Source: Pseudomonas sp. MAG733B
Lineage (GTDB): Bacteria > Pseudomonadota > Gammaproteobacteria > Pseudomonadales > Pseudomonadaceae
DNA length: 64,000 nucleotides
Assembly (NCBI RefSeq): GCF_036884845.1
Contig: NZ_CP145732.1
Location: forward strand, 310,001-374,000
Direction: 5' to 3'
The notes below the pieces were generated by a model that worked only from the letters and a program-made list of their open reading frames with translations, had not been told where the DNA came from and made no database searches. Position 1 is the stretch's first letter. The number at the start of each line of letters is the position of its first letter. A program made the translations under genes and the position numbers. Positions 18,552 through 27,503 of this stretch are shown here, piece after piece.

Positions 18552-19298
18552 TTAAAGCTGTTGCATCATCTTCCGTACGCCGGCCACATGGCGCCGACTG
18601 ACGATCAATGCATCGCCGTTCAAGCCTTTGAGGAACAGCTGAAAATGCCCCAGAGGCGTTCGTTGCAAACGTTCGATGCGCTCGCGAGCGACCAGTGCAT
18701 TGCGGTGGATGCGCACGAAACGGTCACCGAATTCGTCTTCAAGGGCCTTGAGCGGTTCATCGAGCAACACTTCGCCGGCTTCGTGGCGCAAGGTCACGTA
18801 TTTGTGGTCGGCAATGAAGTAGACCACTTGATCCAGCGGAATCAGCTCGATCCCTTTGCGGGTGCGGGCGCTGATATGGCTGCGTGGGCCACTGCCACTT
18901 TCGGCGGCCGGCCGGGTCAGGGCCGAGAGTTGAATACGATTGGGGCGCTCAGCTTTTTTTAACGCGTCATGTAAATGTTCAGTTCTCACAGGTTTCACCA
19001 GATAGCCTACGGCGCTGGCCTGTAAGGCTTCCACGGCAAATTCATCGGGCCCGGTGCAAAACACCACGGCGGGCGGGGTTTCGCGTTCGCACAATCGCGC
19101 GGCCACTTGCAGGCCATCGAGGCCTGGCATGCGGATATCGAGCAGCACGATATCCGGCTTGTGGCTGTCGATCAGTGCCAACGCTTCTTCGCCGTTCGTG
19201 GCGCTGGGCTCCAGGACACTGTATCCCTCGAGTTCGCCAACCATTCGGCTCAGGCGCTCGCGGGCAAGGGGGTCGTCATCAACGATCAGGACATTCAT
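18552..19298 (-). CDS. algR: LytTR-type response regulator AlgR
   Basis: A 248-residue regulator, same length as P. aeruginosa AlgR. The receiver domain (1-120) has the acidic pocket D7-D8-D9, phosphoacceptor D54 in LLDIRMPG and the switch lysine in VKPVR. The C-terminal LytTR DNA-binding domain runs from about 145. I use the ATG at 19298 (MNVLIVDDD); it overlaps the TGA of the algZ remnant (ATGA). AlgR controls alginate, twitching and virulence genes in P. aeruginosa. With its cognate kinase gone here, D54 may be phosphorylated by another source or AlgR may act unphosphorylated. Confidence 0.93.
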   Translation of the reverse strand: MNVLIVDDDPLARERLSRMVGELEGYSVLEPSATNGEEALALIDSHKPDIVLLDIRMPGLDGLQVAARLCERETPPAVVFCTGPDEFAVEALQASAVGYLVKPVRTEHLHDALKKAERPNRIQLSALTRPAAESGSGPRSHISARTRKGIELIPLDQVVYFIADHKYVTLRHEAGEVLLDEPLKALEDEFGDRFVRIHRNALVARERIERLQRTPLGHFQLFLKGLNGDALIVSRRHVAGVRKMMQQL

Positions 19299-19429
19299 AT
19301 TGCGCTGGATTCCTGCGTGAGTCTCGCACAAGGATAGCGTAGACAGGTGAAGTGACGTCCGTCACCGCGATCCACGCTAAGACTAGCGCGAGCGTCAAAA
19401 AGTGCCGCTGGTCGGGCAGCTAAATTTTC
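19295..19429 (-). pseudogene. algZ: C-terminal remnant of sensor kinase AlgZ (FimS)
   Basis: About 44 codons directly upstream of algR read ENLAARPAALFDARASL then SVDRGDGRHFTCLRYPC and end in a TGA that overlaps the algR ATG. This matches the last part of LytS/AlgZ-type histidine kinase ATPase domains (pattern NxRxRLxALFxxxASLxV...LRYP). No start codon, membrane domain, H-box or N-box is present upstream, and only about 320 bases remain before argH, far too little for a roughly 350-residue kinase. I read it as the scar of an algZ deletion. Confidence 0.65.
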
Positions 19430-19752
19430 ATCTGCCGGGCGATTAGCGGCCCAGGCCCGCTTTGGCGACACATCGCCACAGGGTTTGCTGATACGCAATA
19501 TGAACACCCCCTCTTCTTATAGTCAGCGGCTGCACCGAGAAGTGCACTGTTCCTACTGACCAACTGTAGACGGTTGCCGGAGCGATATTGCTCAAATGGA
19601 AAATATCATTGTGCAAAATGTTGAGACGCCGCCCTGGGTATGACGCACGCTGGAAAAACCAGTCGACCAGTGTCAGCGACAGGATTGGCAACCCTGTTAT
19701 TATCCGCGCCAGCTTTCAACGCCATTTTTCTTCAGCCGATACGAGCGAATTC
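19430..19752. other. Intergenic region between algZ scar and argH
   Basis: No supportable gene. It should contain the argH promoter on the plus strand and whatever now drives algR on the minus strand; a TTATTAT tract at about 19697-19703 could be the argH -10 region but no good -35 is seen. Base composition is more AT-rich than the flanking genes. Confidence 0.5.
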
Positions 19753-21147
19753 ATGAGCACTGACAAGACCAATCAGTCCTGGGGCGGCCGCTTCAGTGAA
19801 CCCGTCGACGCCTTCGTCGCCCGCTTCACCGCCTCCGTCACTTTCGACCAGCGCCTGTATCGCCACGACATCATGGGCTCGATCGCCCACGCCACCATGC
19901 TGGCCAAGGTCGGCGTGCTGACCGATGCCGAGCGCGACAGCATCACCGATGGCCTGAAGACCATCCAGGGTGAAATCGAGGCCGGCCAGTTCGACTGGCG
20001 CATCGATCTCGAAGACGTGCACATGAACATCGAGGCGCGCCTGACCGACCGTATCGGCGTGACCGGTAAAAAGCTGCACACCGGCCGTAGCCGTAACGAC
20101 CAGGTCGCCACCGATATTCGCCTTTGGCTGCGTGACGAGATCGACCTGATCCTGAGCGAAATCACCCGCCTGCAAAAAGGCTTGCTGGAACAGGCCGAGC
20201 GCGAAGCGGGCAGCATCATGCCCGGCTTCACTCACCTGCAAACCGCGCAGCCAGTGACCTTCGGGCACCACATGCTGGCCTGGTTCGAGATGCTCAGCCG
20301 TGACTACGAGCGTCTGGTCGACTGCCGCAAGCGCACCAACCGCATGCCATTGGGCAGCGCTGCTCTGGCGGGCACGACTTACCCGATCGACCGCGAATAC
20401 ACCGCCCAACTGCTGGGCTTCGACGCCGTCGGCGGCAACTCGCTGGACAACGTGTCCGATCGTGACTTCGCTATCGAATTCTGCTCGGCTGCCAGCATCG
20501 CGATGATGCACCTGTCGCGTTTCTCCGAAGAGCTGGTGCTGTGGACCAGCGCGCAGTTCCAGTTCATCGATCTGCCAGACCGCTTCTGCACCGGCAGCTC
20601 GATCATGCCGCAAAAGAAAAACCCGGACGTGCCGGAGCTGGTGCGTGGCAAGACCGGCCGGGTATTCGGTGCGCTGATGGGCCTGCTGACCCTGATGAAG
20701 GGCCAGCCGCTGGCCTACAACAAGGACAATCAGGAAGACAAAGAACCGCTGTTCGACGCTGCCGACACCCTGCGCGATTCGCTGCGCGCCTTCGCCGACA
20801 TGATCCCGGCGATCAAGCCCAAGCACGCGATGATGCGCGAAGCGGCTCTGCGCGGTTTCTCCACCGCCACCGATCTGGCTGACTACCTGGTGCGTCGTGG
20901 CCTGCCGTTCCGTGACTGCCACGAAATCGTTGGCCATGCCGTGAAATACGGCGTGGAAAGCGGCAAGGACCTGGCGGAAATGAGCCTGGAAGAACTGAGC
21001 AAGTTCAGCGACCAGATCGACCAGGACGTGTTCGCCGTGCTGACCCTGGAAGGCTCGGTCAATGCCCGCGACCACATCGGCGGCACTGCGCCGGCGCAGG
21101 TGAAGGCAGCCGTGGTGCGCGGTCAGGCGCTGCTCGCCGGCCGCTAA
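19753..21147 (+). CDS. argH: Argininosuccinate lyase
   Basis: A 464-residue enzyme of the fumarase/aspartase superfamily that splits argininosuccinate into arginine and fumarate, the last step of arginine synthesis. The signature loop [15 protein letters not shown] is intact, as are [12 protein letters not shown] and the catalytic His in [11 protein letters not shown]. The ATG at 19753 ([14 protein letters not shown]) fits the family N-terminus. Confidence 0.96.
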   Translation: MSTDKTNQSWGGRFSEPVDAFVARFTASVTFDQRLYRHDIMGSIAHATMLAKVGVLTDAERDSITDGLKTIQGEIEAGQFDWRIDLEDVHMNIEARLTDRIGVTGKKLHTGRSRNDQVATDIRLWLRDEIDLILSEITRLQKGLLEQAEREAGSIMPGFTHLQTAQPVTFGHHMLAWFEMLSRDYERLVDCRKRTNRMPLGSAALAGTTYPIDREYTAQLLGFDAVGGNSLDNVSDRDFAIEFCSAASIAMMHLSRFSEELVLWTSAQFQFIDLPDRFCTGSSIMPQKKNPDVPELVRGKTGRVFGALMGLLTLMKGQPLAYNKDNQEDKEPLFDAADTLRDSLRAFADMIPAIKPKHAMMREAALRGFSTATDLADYLVRRGLPFRDCHEIVGHAVKYGVESGKDLAEMSLEELSKFSDQIDQDVFAVLTLEGSVNARDHIGGTAPAQVKAAVVRGQALLAGR

Positions 21148-21150
21148 AAG

Positions 21151-21243
21151 CATCGCGGGCAAGCCTTGCTCCTACAGATTTGTGTCGTGCCACAAGCACA
21201 TGAACGACACAAAACCCGTAGGAGCATGGCTTGCCCGCGATGA
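21151..21243. repeat. REP pair (REPIN-like)
   Basis: Inverted REP arms ATCGCGGGCAAGCCTTGCTC and GTAGGAGCATGGCTTGCCCG around a spacer that itself pairs (TGTGTCGTGCC.. with ..GAACGACACA). Confidence 0.85.
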
Positions 21244-21265
21244 CATTCACAAGAACGCTACAAAT

Positions 21266-21925
21266 CTACTTCTTGGACGCGACCATCGCCATGAACGCCG
21301 GCATCGCCGCTTCCTTGTCCGCCGCAATCCGCTGTACGTTCGGATTCTGCTCTAAGCGCTGCAATAGCGCCTTGGCGGCCGGTAGTTCTGCGAGCAAATC
21401 GATGTCGAACAACTTCTTGGCGACCCCACAAGCCAACGGCACGCTGTACAGGAAATACAAATCCGCCACGCTCAGGCTCTCGCCCGCCACGTAAGGGCTG
21501 AATTTGCCGTGCCTGGCCAGTGACGCAATCCCCAGCAGCAATTCGGTTTTGGTCTTTTCCTTGATCGCGTCAGGCAGCGTCATGCCGAAAAACGCTTCCG
21601 GGTAGCAAGCCCGGCCCGGCAGCTCGATGTACAACTCGATCTCCTTGGCCAGCGCCAGCACTTGTGCCCGCGCCAAAGGATCAACCGGCAGCAGCGGCGT
21701 ACCTTTCTGGCTTTGCTCGATGTATTCGAGAATCACACTGGTTTCATTGATGAAACCCCGCTCAACGCCCAGCACCGGCACCTTGCCGCGCGGGCTGATG
21801 GCCAGCGCTTCCGGCGTTTGGCCGCCGTAGAACGGCACCTCTTCGAATGGCAGTCCCTTTTCGAGCAGCGCCAGTTTCACCATGTTGTAGTAGTTGCTGA
21901 CAGAAAATCCGTAAAGCTTAAGCAT
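21266..21925 (-). CDS. Glutathione S-transferase family protein
   Basis: A 219-residue cytosolic GST-type protein: N-terminal thioredoxin-like domain (KLYGFSVSNYYNMVKLALLEKGLPF, with SPRGKVPVL and NETSVILEYIE) and a helical C-terminal domain. The ATG at 21925 is preceded by GGAGG seven bases upstream; the GTG one codon earlier is too close. Substrate unknown. Confidence 0.88.
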   Translation of the reverse strand: MLKLYGFSVSNYYNMVKLALLEKGLPFEEVPFYGGQTPEALAISPRGKVPVLGVERGFINETSVILEYIEQSQKGTPLLPVDPLARAQVLALAKEIELYIELPGRACYPEAFFGMTLPDAIKEKTKTELLLGIASLARHGKFSPYVAGESLSVADLYFLYSVPLACGVAKKLFDIDLLAELPAAKALLQRLEQNPNVQRIAADKEAAMPAFMAMVASKK

Positions 21926-22049
21926 CACAAAGCCTCCAGGCCGTGCGGGGTGGGCAGTGCCTGTTTATAGAACGCTCCCGGGTTTCTTGCCAGCAGCATC
22001 ACGCGGCTGAATGCGGGTAAACTGGCCACCTTTCCTTGAGGAGCCTGCC

Positions 22050-22334
22050 ATGAGCGAGCCAAACGATATCGACGCCGACGAAGAAGAGTTCGCCGAGAAC
22101 ACGCTGATCGAAGCCATCGAGAACCAGATAGAAAGCGACAATCCTCCAGCCGCCAAAGCCACCTTCAACAAGCTGACGCTGGTGGGTTACGAGCGCGATG
22201 AGATCCTCAATCTGATGGCCCACGTCCTGGCGGTAGAAATCGACGCAATCCTCGAAGAAGACCGCGCGTTCAATACCGAATGGTACGAAGCTGCTTTGCG
22301 CGCATTGCCAGAATTGCCGCCGGAAAAGAAGTAA
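22050..22334 (+). CDS. Conserved hypothetical acidic small protein
   Basis: A 94-residue acidic, helical protein beginning MSEPNDIDADEEEFAEN. The ATG at 22050 has GAGGAG eight bases upstream. No known domain recognised; it looks like a Pseudomonas-restricted cytoplasmic protein. Confidence 0.75.
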   Translation: MSEPNDIDADEEEFAENTLIEAIENQIESDNPPAAKATFNKLTLVGYERDEILNLMAHVLAVEIDAILEEDRAFNTEWYEAALRALPELPPEKK

Positions 22335-22350
22335 ATCGAGCACCCGTACT

Positions 22351-22439
22351 GTAGGAGCAAGGCTTGCCCGCGATTGCTGCACCGCGGTCTGTCAGATGAA
22401 CCGCGTAATCGTTCATCGCGGGCAAGCCTTGCTCCTACA
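22351..22439. repeat. REP pair (REPIN)
   Basis: Near-perfect inverted copies of GTAGGAGCAAGGCTTGCCCG flanking a spacer. Confidence 0.9.
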
Positions 22440-22584
22440 AGTAACGACTACACTTCAGACCGCCCCGCTACCGGGGGAATGCCGCCCCAATCGAAAAAAC
22501 CCTGTCGCGAGCACTGGACATGCCGCACGAGTGGGATCACCTTAGGGGCGCTGTCGTCCAATTCCTAGAAAGTCTGGAGTCCTT

Positions 22585-22830
22585 ATGTCGCTTACCCCTG
22601 AGTTGGTTGCCGAACTGGAAGTCCTCGCACTCTTCAACCTGGACAGTTCCCAGGAAGGTTTGAAAATTCATCAGACCGCTGCCCCGAAACACATTGCCGC
22701 TGCCAAACGCCTGCATGAAAAAGAACTGATCGACCAGCCCGATGGCGGTTACCTGACCAGCCTGGGTCGCGATGCCGCGCAAAATGTGCAAACTGTCCTG
22801 ACCATTCTGAGCGTCCAGGAAACAGCCTGA
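22585..22830 (+). CDS. TIGR02647 family protein
   Basis: An 81-residue protein matching TIGR02647: LTPELVAELEVLALFNLDS and TAAPKHIAAAKRLHEKELID..GGYLTSLGRDAA. The shape (helices then a wing-like GGYLT) resembles a winged-helix DNA-binding protein, but function is not known. Confidence 0.82.
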   Translation: MSLTPELVAELEVLALFNLDSSQEGLKIHQTAAPKHIAAAKRLHEKELIDQPDGGYLTSLGRDAAQNVQTVLTILSVQETA

Positions 22831-23023
22831 ATTCCATCACTTCGCCCACGGGAACCCCTGCCACGGGATTTCCGCGGGCAGACTCGGTATCTGCTGTTGC
22901 CATACGGTAGAAATCTGACGCCAAAAAAACAAAATCAGCTTAAATGTCCCGGGGTCGAGGCGCTAAACTGCCACCCATTCCGAGAGCCCCACATCCGAGC
23001 CCTGCGAGCCGGTTTGAGCTGAC

Positions 23024-25870
23024 ATGACCCGCACCCATGAAATCCGCCCCGATCTGGACGAAGGAATCGACCGCAAGGTTCTCAGTCAGCTGCGCGCGCG
23101 TTTCCTGAAGCTCAACGAGGGCCGCATGGCGCGTGCCATGGAAGGCTTGTCGACCCGTCAACAGGGAGTGTTGAGCCTTCTGCCGCTGTTTTTCCACGTC
23201 AATCATCCGCTGTTGCCGGGCTACGTCTCAGGCAGCACGCCCGCCGGGCTATCGAACTACGAGCCGGATGCCAACGTCCTCGCCGAAGCCCAGCGCCTGA
23301 CTCGTTCGTTTTCCTACAAGCCACGTCACGGCAGCAATCCGCCACGACCGATTCACGGCCTGTTCCTGATGGGCAGCCTCGGCACCCTGGCCCAGGCTGA
23401 CCAGAGCGATATGGACGTGTGGGTTTGTCACGGCTCAGACCTGAGCGAAACCGAACTGGCCGAGCTGCGCAAGAAATGTCAGTTGCTTGAAGCATGGGCC
23501 GCCAGCCAAGGCGCCGAGGCACACTTTTTCCTGATTGACCCGGTCCGCTTTGTGCGGGGCGAGCGCGATAACCAGTTGAGCTCGGAAGACTGCGGCACCA
23601 CCCAGCACTATCTGTTGCTGGACGAGTTCTATCGCACCGCCATCTGGCTGGCCGGGCGCACCCCAATCTGGTGGCTGGTGCCGGTCTATGAAGAGGCAAG
23701 CTACGACCGCTATACCCACACGCTGCTATCCAAGCGCTTTATTCGCGCCGACGAAACACTCGACCTGGGGCATCTGGCCTTTATCCCGCCCGGCGAGTTC
23801 ATTGGTGCCGGGCTCTGGCAGTTGTTCAAGGGCATCGAGTCACCCTACAAGTCTGTGCTCAAGCTGCTGTTGACCGAGGTTTACGCCAGCGAACATCCCA
23901 GGGTCCAGTGCCTGAGCCTGCGCTTCAAGCAGGCAGTGTTCGCCAACCGGCTCGACCTCGATGAACTGGACCCGTACGTCGTGGTGTACCGGCGCATCGA
24001 GGAATACCTGATTGGCCGCAACGAACCTGAGCGGTTGGAGTTGGTGCGGCGTGCGCTGTACCTGAAGGTCAATCGTAAGCTCACCGGCAACAGCGGTCGC
24101 ACCCAGGGCTGGCAACGCGCGCTGCTCGAACGCCTGGCCCACGAATGGCAATGGGACCATCGCCAGTTGGCCCTGCTCGATAGTCGCAGCCAATGGAAAG
24201 TCCGCCAGGTCAGCTCCGAACGCCGAGCCTTGGTCAACGAGCTGAATTACAGCTACCGCTTCCTGACCCAGTTTGCCCGCAATGAACAAACCGTCAGCCT
24301 GATCAACAAGCGCGACCTCAGCGTGCTCGGTCGACGCCTGTATGCGGCCTTCGAACGCAAGGCGGACAAGGTCGAGTTCATCAACCCCGGCATCGCCCCG
24401 GACCTGGCCGAAGACACCCTGACGCTGGTGCACTCGGCCGACAAAAAAGAAGCGGGGCAAAGCCAATGGGGCCTGTACAACGGCAGCCTGACCGCGCTTG
24501 AGTGGGAGCACTTCGCGCCGATCAAGCGCAGCCGCCAATTGCTCGAACTGCTCACCTGGTGCCACCGCAACGGCGTGATCGACAGCAGCACCCGCCTGGC
24601 CTTGCACCCGGGCAGCAGCGACTTGAGCGAATTCGAGTTGTTCAACCTGCTCGGCAGCCTGCAACAGAGCATCCCCCTGCCTTTGCCGACCGTCGCCGAA
24701 GAACCGTTGCTGCGCGCCAGCGTGCCCAGCGAAGTGCTGATCCTGGTGAACGTCGGCGTCGACCCGCTCAAGCACCACCGCGACTTGAATATCCTGATGA
24801 CCACCGAGCGCACCGACTCCCTGAGCTACGCCGGCGTTCGGGAAAACCTGGTGTTGACCCTGGATCAGGTCACGCTCAACAGCTGGAACGAAGTGCTGGT
24901 CAACCGCTACGACGGCCCTCACGCCCTGCTCGACTGCATGCGTGATTACCTCAACAACTTGCCGGACGGCCCGCGACAACCCCGGTTGCGCGTGCGCTGC
25001 TTCTGCCACAACCGTGCGCAATTCATTGCCCAGCGAGTCGAAGACATCCTCGACACGGCGCAGAACCTGCTGCTGAGCAAACTCAATCATCGCTACGTGA
25101 TTCAGGTCCAGCAGCATTACCACGTGCTGGAATTGGTGCCCGGCAAGGTCGAACACGTCGCCGCCGCCACGCTGCCCGCGCTGTTCGATTACCTGGGTGA
25201 AGAATTGCCCCGTTACAGCCCGCTGCACCTGGACCCGATGGCGCTGGAAGATCACGACCTGGCGCTGCTCCTGCCCATGGGCCAGCCCGAGTGCATTCAG
25301 GTGTTCTACCGGATCAACGAAGATCAGGCCGACCTGTATGTACTCGATGAATTCAATGCCTTGTGGCACCAGCGTTTACCGTGGCATGACGAGCAAAGCC
25401 TGCTGGTGCCGCTGCAACGGTTCCTGCAATCGATTCAGTACCGACGCGACGCCTTGCAGCCCATGGACGCCGCCCGACCCCGCAGCCTGGACACCCTGTA
25501 TTACCAGCTGCTGCCCTCAGGCACCGGCCGCGCGCGTCGGGTCGAAGCTCGTCCGGCACCGCAAACCCCGGTCAACAAACCGTTCTACGACGTACAGGCG
25601 ATCGTCGGCAAAGCCGCACCGGGCAAGGTGCAGGTCACGCTGTATTGCAATCAGCGGGAGTTTTCAGAACTGGAGCATGGCGACCAGCTGTTCAGTGTGG
25701 TCGCCCGGGAAATCGTCGGGCAACGCCGCGAGACCGAACGCTACCGCTGCTACATCACCGACCTGGACCTGTCGGGTCTGCTCGGTGATGGTCAGGGTTC
25801 AAGCAATCTGTATCTGCGTTACAAGGCCGACCTGGAGCGCGCATTGAACGAGGCGCTCGAGCAGGTCTGA
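23024..25870 (+). CDS. cyaA: Class I adenylate cyclase
   Basis: A 948-residue cytoplasmic protein that makes cAMP from ATP. The N-terminal catalytic part has the class I signature LFLMGSLGTLAQADQSDMDVW (G-S and D-x-D nucleotidyltransferase motif); the rest is the regulatory C-terminus. It is about 100 residues longer than E. coli CyaA. The cAMP made would act through Vfr/Crp, encoded elsewhere. Confidence 0.95.
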   Translation: MTRTHEIRPDLDEGIDRKVLSQLRARFLKLNEGRMARAMEGLSTRQQGVLSLLPLFFHVNHPLLPGYVSGSTPAGLSNYEPDANVLAEAQRLTRSFSYKPRHGSNPPRPIHGLFLMGSLGTLAQADQSDMDVWVCHGSDLSETELAELRKKCQLLEAWAASQGAEAHFFLIDPVRFVRGERDNQLSSEDCGTTQHYLLLDEFYRTAIWLAGRTPIWWLVPVYEEASYDRYTHTLLSKRFIRADETLDLGHLAFIPPGEFIGAGLWQLFKGIESPYKSVLKLLLTEVYASEHPRVQCLSLRFKQAVFANRLDLDELDPYVVVYRRIEEYLIGRNEPERLELVRRALYLKVNRKLTGNSGRTQGWQRALLERLAHEWQWDHRQLALLDSRSQWKVRQVSSERRALVNELNYSYRFLTQFARNEQTVSLINKRDLSVLGRRLYAAFERKADKVEFINPGIAPDLAEDTLTLVHSADKKEAGQSQWGLYNGSLTALEWEHFAPIKRSRQLLELLTWCHRNGVIDSSTRLALHPGSSDLSEFELFNLLGSLQQSIPLPLPTVAEEPLLRASVPSEVLILVNVGVDPLKHHRDLNILMTTERTDSLSYAGVRENLVLTLDQVTLNSWNEVLVNRYDGPHALLDCMRDYLNNLPDGPRQPRLRVRCFCHNRAQFIAQRVEDILDTAQNLLLSKLNHRYVIQVQQHYHVLELVPGKVEHVAAATLPALFDYLGEELPRYSPLHLDPMALEDHDLALLLPMGQPECIQVFYRINEDQADLYVLDEFNALWHQRLPWHDEQSLLVPLQRFLQSIQYRRDALQPMDAARPRSLDTLYYQLLPSGTGRARRVEARPAPQTPVNKPFYDVQAIVGKAAPGKVQVTLYCNQREFSELEHGDQLFSVVAREIVGQRRETERYRCYITDLDLSGLLGDGQGSSNLYLRYKADLERALNEALEQV

Positions 25871-25877
25871 CGGGGAG

Positions 25878-26288
25878 TCATTCCGGGAAGTGGCCGCCCT
25901 GGGCTGGCTGCGATTCGACTTCCAGCAGGGTCAGCTTCAAGGTCTTGCCACCCGGTGCCGGCCAGTCGATGTGTTGACCGACTTTCAAGCCCAGCAACGC
26001 GCTGCCGACCGGTGCCAGAATCGAGATTTTGCCTTCGTCGGCATTGGCATCCTTCGGGTACACCAACGTCAAGTGGTAGTCCTTGCCACTGCTCTCTTCA
26101 CGGCAGTGAACGCGGGAATTCATGGTCACGACATCGGCGGGCACTTCATCGTGACCGACCAGTGTATCGGCGCGATCCAGTTCGGTTTGCAGCGCGATAA
26201 CGCCCGGCAGCGTGTCATCCAGGCTGTCGATCAGACGCTCCAGACGCTGAACGTCCAGACGGGTAAGGGTGATGGAAGGTGCGGTCAT
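25878..26288 (-). CDS. rnk: Nucleoside diphosphate kinase regulator Rnk
   Basis: A 136-residue GreA/GreB-like protein that binds RNA polymerase. A short N-terminal coiled coil (RLDVQRLERLIDSL) precedes a GreA/B C-terminal domain (ISILAPVGSALLGLKVGQHIDWP). The start is the ATG at 26288, giving the same length as E. coli Rnk. It converges on cyaA with a 7-base gap. Confidence 0.92.
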   Translation of the reverse strand: MTAPSITLTRLDVQRLERLIDSLDDTLPGVIALQTELDRADTLVGHDEVPADVVTMNSRVHCREESSGKDYHLTLVYPKDANADEGKISILAPVGSALLGLKVGQHIDWPAPGGKTLKLTLLEVESQPAQGGHFPE

Positions 26289-26325
26289 GATCAGGGCAGA
26301 CTCCTTTCTTCTGCACGAAAAAAGC

Positions 26326-26354
26326 AAAACCCCGCCAGAAAAAGGCGGGGTTTT
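26326..26354. terminator. Bidirectional Rho-independent terminator between DUF1289 gene and rnk
   Basis: Stem AAAACCCCGCC-AGAAAAA-GGCGGGGTTTT; on the minus strand a T-rich tract follows. It separates the DUF1289 gene from rnk. Confidence 0.85.
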
Positions 26355-26414
26355 CACAAGCCTCGATGGGTTGAGGCGTATCCGGACACTATCACAGCTC
26401 AAAAAATATACAAG

Positions 26415-26639
26415 TCATGGCCCGGAGCCCTGTTTTCGCTGTACAGCTTGCGCGCAAATCACCCGCCGACGCTCGTCATCCGCCGAGCGCCATTCGCGGA
26501 TGTCTTCGACATGGCGGAAACATCCGAGGCAGACTTTCTGCTCATCCAGCCGACAGACCCCACTGCACGGCGATGGCACCGTCGGGCTGACATTGCTGTA
26601 GAGCGGCTTGGGCGGACGGACGGGAGCGGGCTGGGTCAC
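26415..26639 (-). CDS. DUF1289 domain protein
   Basis: A 74-residue protein with the DUF1289 cysteine pattern SPCSGVCRLDEQKVCLGCFR, a likely metal site, then an IREW motif. I use the GTG at 26639, four bases after the cyaY stop, with GAAGG upstream; an ATG-less upstream extension would overlap cyaY. Function unknown; short cysteine-cluster proteins of this type are common in proteobacteria. Confidence 0.8.
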   Translation of the reverse strand: MTQPAPVRPPKPLYSNVSPTVPSPCSGVCRLDEQKVCLGCFRHVEDIREWRSADDERRRVICAQAVQRKQGSGP

Positions 26640-26643
26640 GACG

Positions 26644-26976
26644 TTACAGGCCTTCGAAATCGAAATCGGCACCGGCCTGCTGCTTGACGATGCGCTCAAG
26701 CATTTCGCCCAGTTGCTCTTCGCTCTTGTCGCACATCCAGCGCTCGCTTTCTTCGTCGTAATCGAAGTGGAAACCGCCGGATACCGCTGCCAGCCACAGC
26801 TGGCGCAGTGGTTCCTGACGGCTGAAGATCAACTGGCTGCCGTTCTCGAACTTGACGGTGAGCACACCGGCCGAGCTCTCCAGATCGATATCCAGGTCGC
26901 TGTCGTCAAAGATGTCCTCCAGCGTTTGCTGGGTGGCATCGACCAGATCGTGGAAACGCGCTTCGGACAAACTCAT
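26644..26976 (-). CDS. cyaY: Frataxin-like iron donor CyaY
   Basis: A 110-residue frataxin fold protein: an acidic first helix (SLSEARFHDLVDATQQTLEDIF with DDSDLDID) and a beta sheet ending in WLAAVSGGFHFDY. It binds iron and tunes Fe-S cluster assembly by IscS. Start at 26976. Confidence 0.93.
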   Translation of the reverse strand: MSLSEARFHDLVDATQQTLEDIFDDSDLDIDLESSAGVLTVKFENGSQLIFSRQEPLRQLWLAAVSGGFHFDYDEESERWMCDKSEEQLGEMLERIVKQQAGADFDFEGL

Positions 26977-27095
26977 TACGGCAACCTCAAAAAGTGTCTG
27001 ATCAGGCTCAAGCGCCGCAAGATACGACCGAGTCCTGTCGATTGCAAAGGATAACGACCAAGCGCTAACAACACTGTACCTATGGGAGTAGACCT

Positions 27096-27208
27096 GTGTG
27101 GCGAGGGAGCTTGCTCCCGCTGGGTCGCGAAGCGGCCCCAAAAGCTTTGCGTCTGCTTCGCAGCCGAGCGGGAGCAAGCTCCCTCGCCACACAAGCCCGC
27201 TCCCACAG
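27096..27208. repeat. Long imperfect inverted repeat (REP-like) between cyaY and lptM
   Basis: Arms GTGTGGCGAGGGAGCTTGCT and AGCAAGCTCCCTCGCCACAC match perfectly over 20 bases, with an inner GAAGC/GCTTC stem, followed by a half REP (GCCCGCTCCCAC). It belongs to a different REP class from the GCGGGCAAGC type. Confidence 0.85.
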
Positions 27209-27257
27209 GGTTCGATGTGCTTGCGGCCAAGGCCCGCCGGACGGGTGCCCCATCGCA

Positions 27258-27286
27258 TAGGCAAGCTGCCGGGTGGCCGGTATACT
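27258..27286 (+). promoter_or_regulatory. Candidate sigma-70 promoter of lptM-lysA-dapF
   Basis: TAGGCA at 27258-27263, 17-base spacer, TATACT at 27281-27286, 35 bases before the lptM start. Confidence 0.55.
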
Positions 27287-27320
27287 CCGGCGCAATTAAT
27301 GCATTTTCAAGGATTTCGCC

Positions 27321-27494
27321 ATGAAGCGCCTGATCTCTTCCCTTGCTGCGCTCCTTGCGGTTGCCTGTCTTGTGTCGGCCTGCGGCCAAAAAGGCCCGCT
27401 GTACCTGCCCGATGACGACCAGGACCCTGCAGAGCAGGCCCAGTCTTCACAAAAGCAGCCATCAAAAGCACACAAGCACGACGTCTTCCAATAA
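27321..27494 (+). CDS. lptM: LptM-type small lipoprotein (LppL/YifL)
   Basis: A 57-residue lipoprotein: signal peptide [20 protein letters not shown] with the lipobox VSAC, then the family signature [10 protein letters not shown] and a Lys/Gln-rich tail. LptM (YifL) helps the LptD/LptE LPS translocon mature in E. coli; the Pseudomonas gene at this spot is often called lppL. It is 9 bases before lysA, as in most gammaproteobacteria. AAGGA ribosome site upstream. Confidence 0.9.
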   Translation: MKRLISSLAALLAVACLVSACGQKGPLYLPDDDQDPAEQAQSSQKQPSKAHKHDVFQ

Positions 27495-27503
27495 GGGATC
27501 GCC

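Noticed and set aside
19732..21162. Long minus-strand open frame over argH
   Set aside because: Antisense shadow caused by high-GC codon bias; argH on the plus strand has all its motifs.
27080..27389. Short open frames between cyaY and lptM
   Set aside because: They are produced by the long inverted repeat and have no ribosome site or family match.
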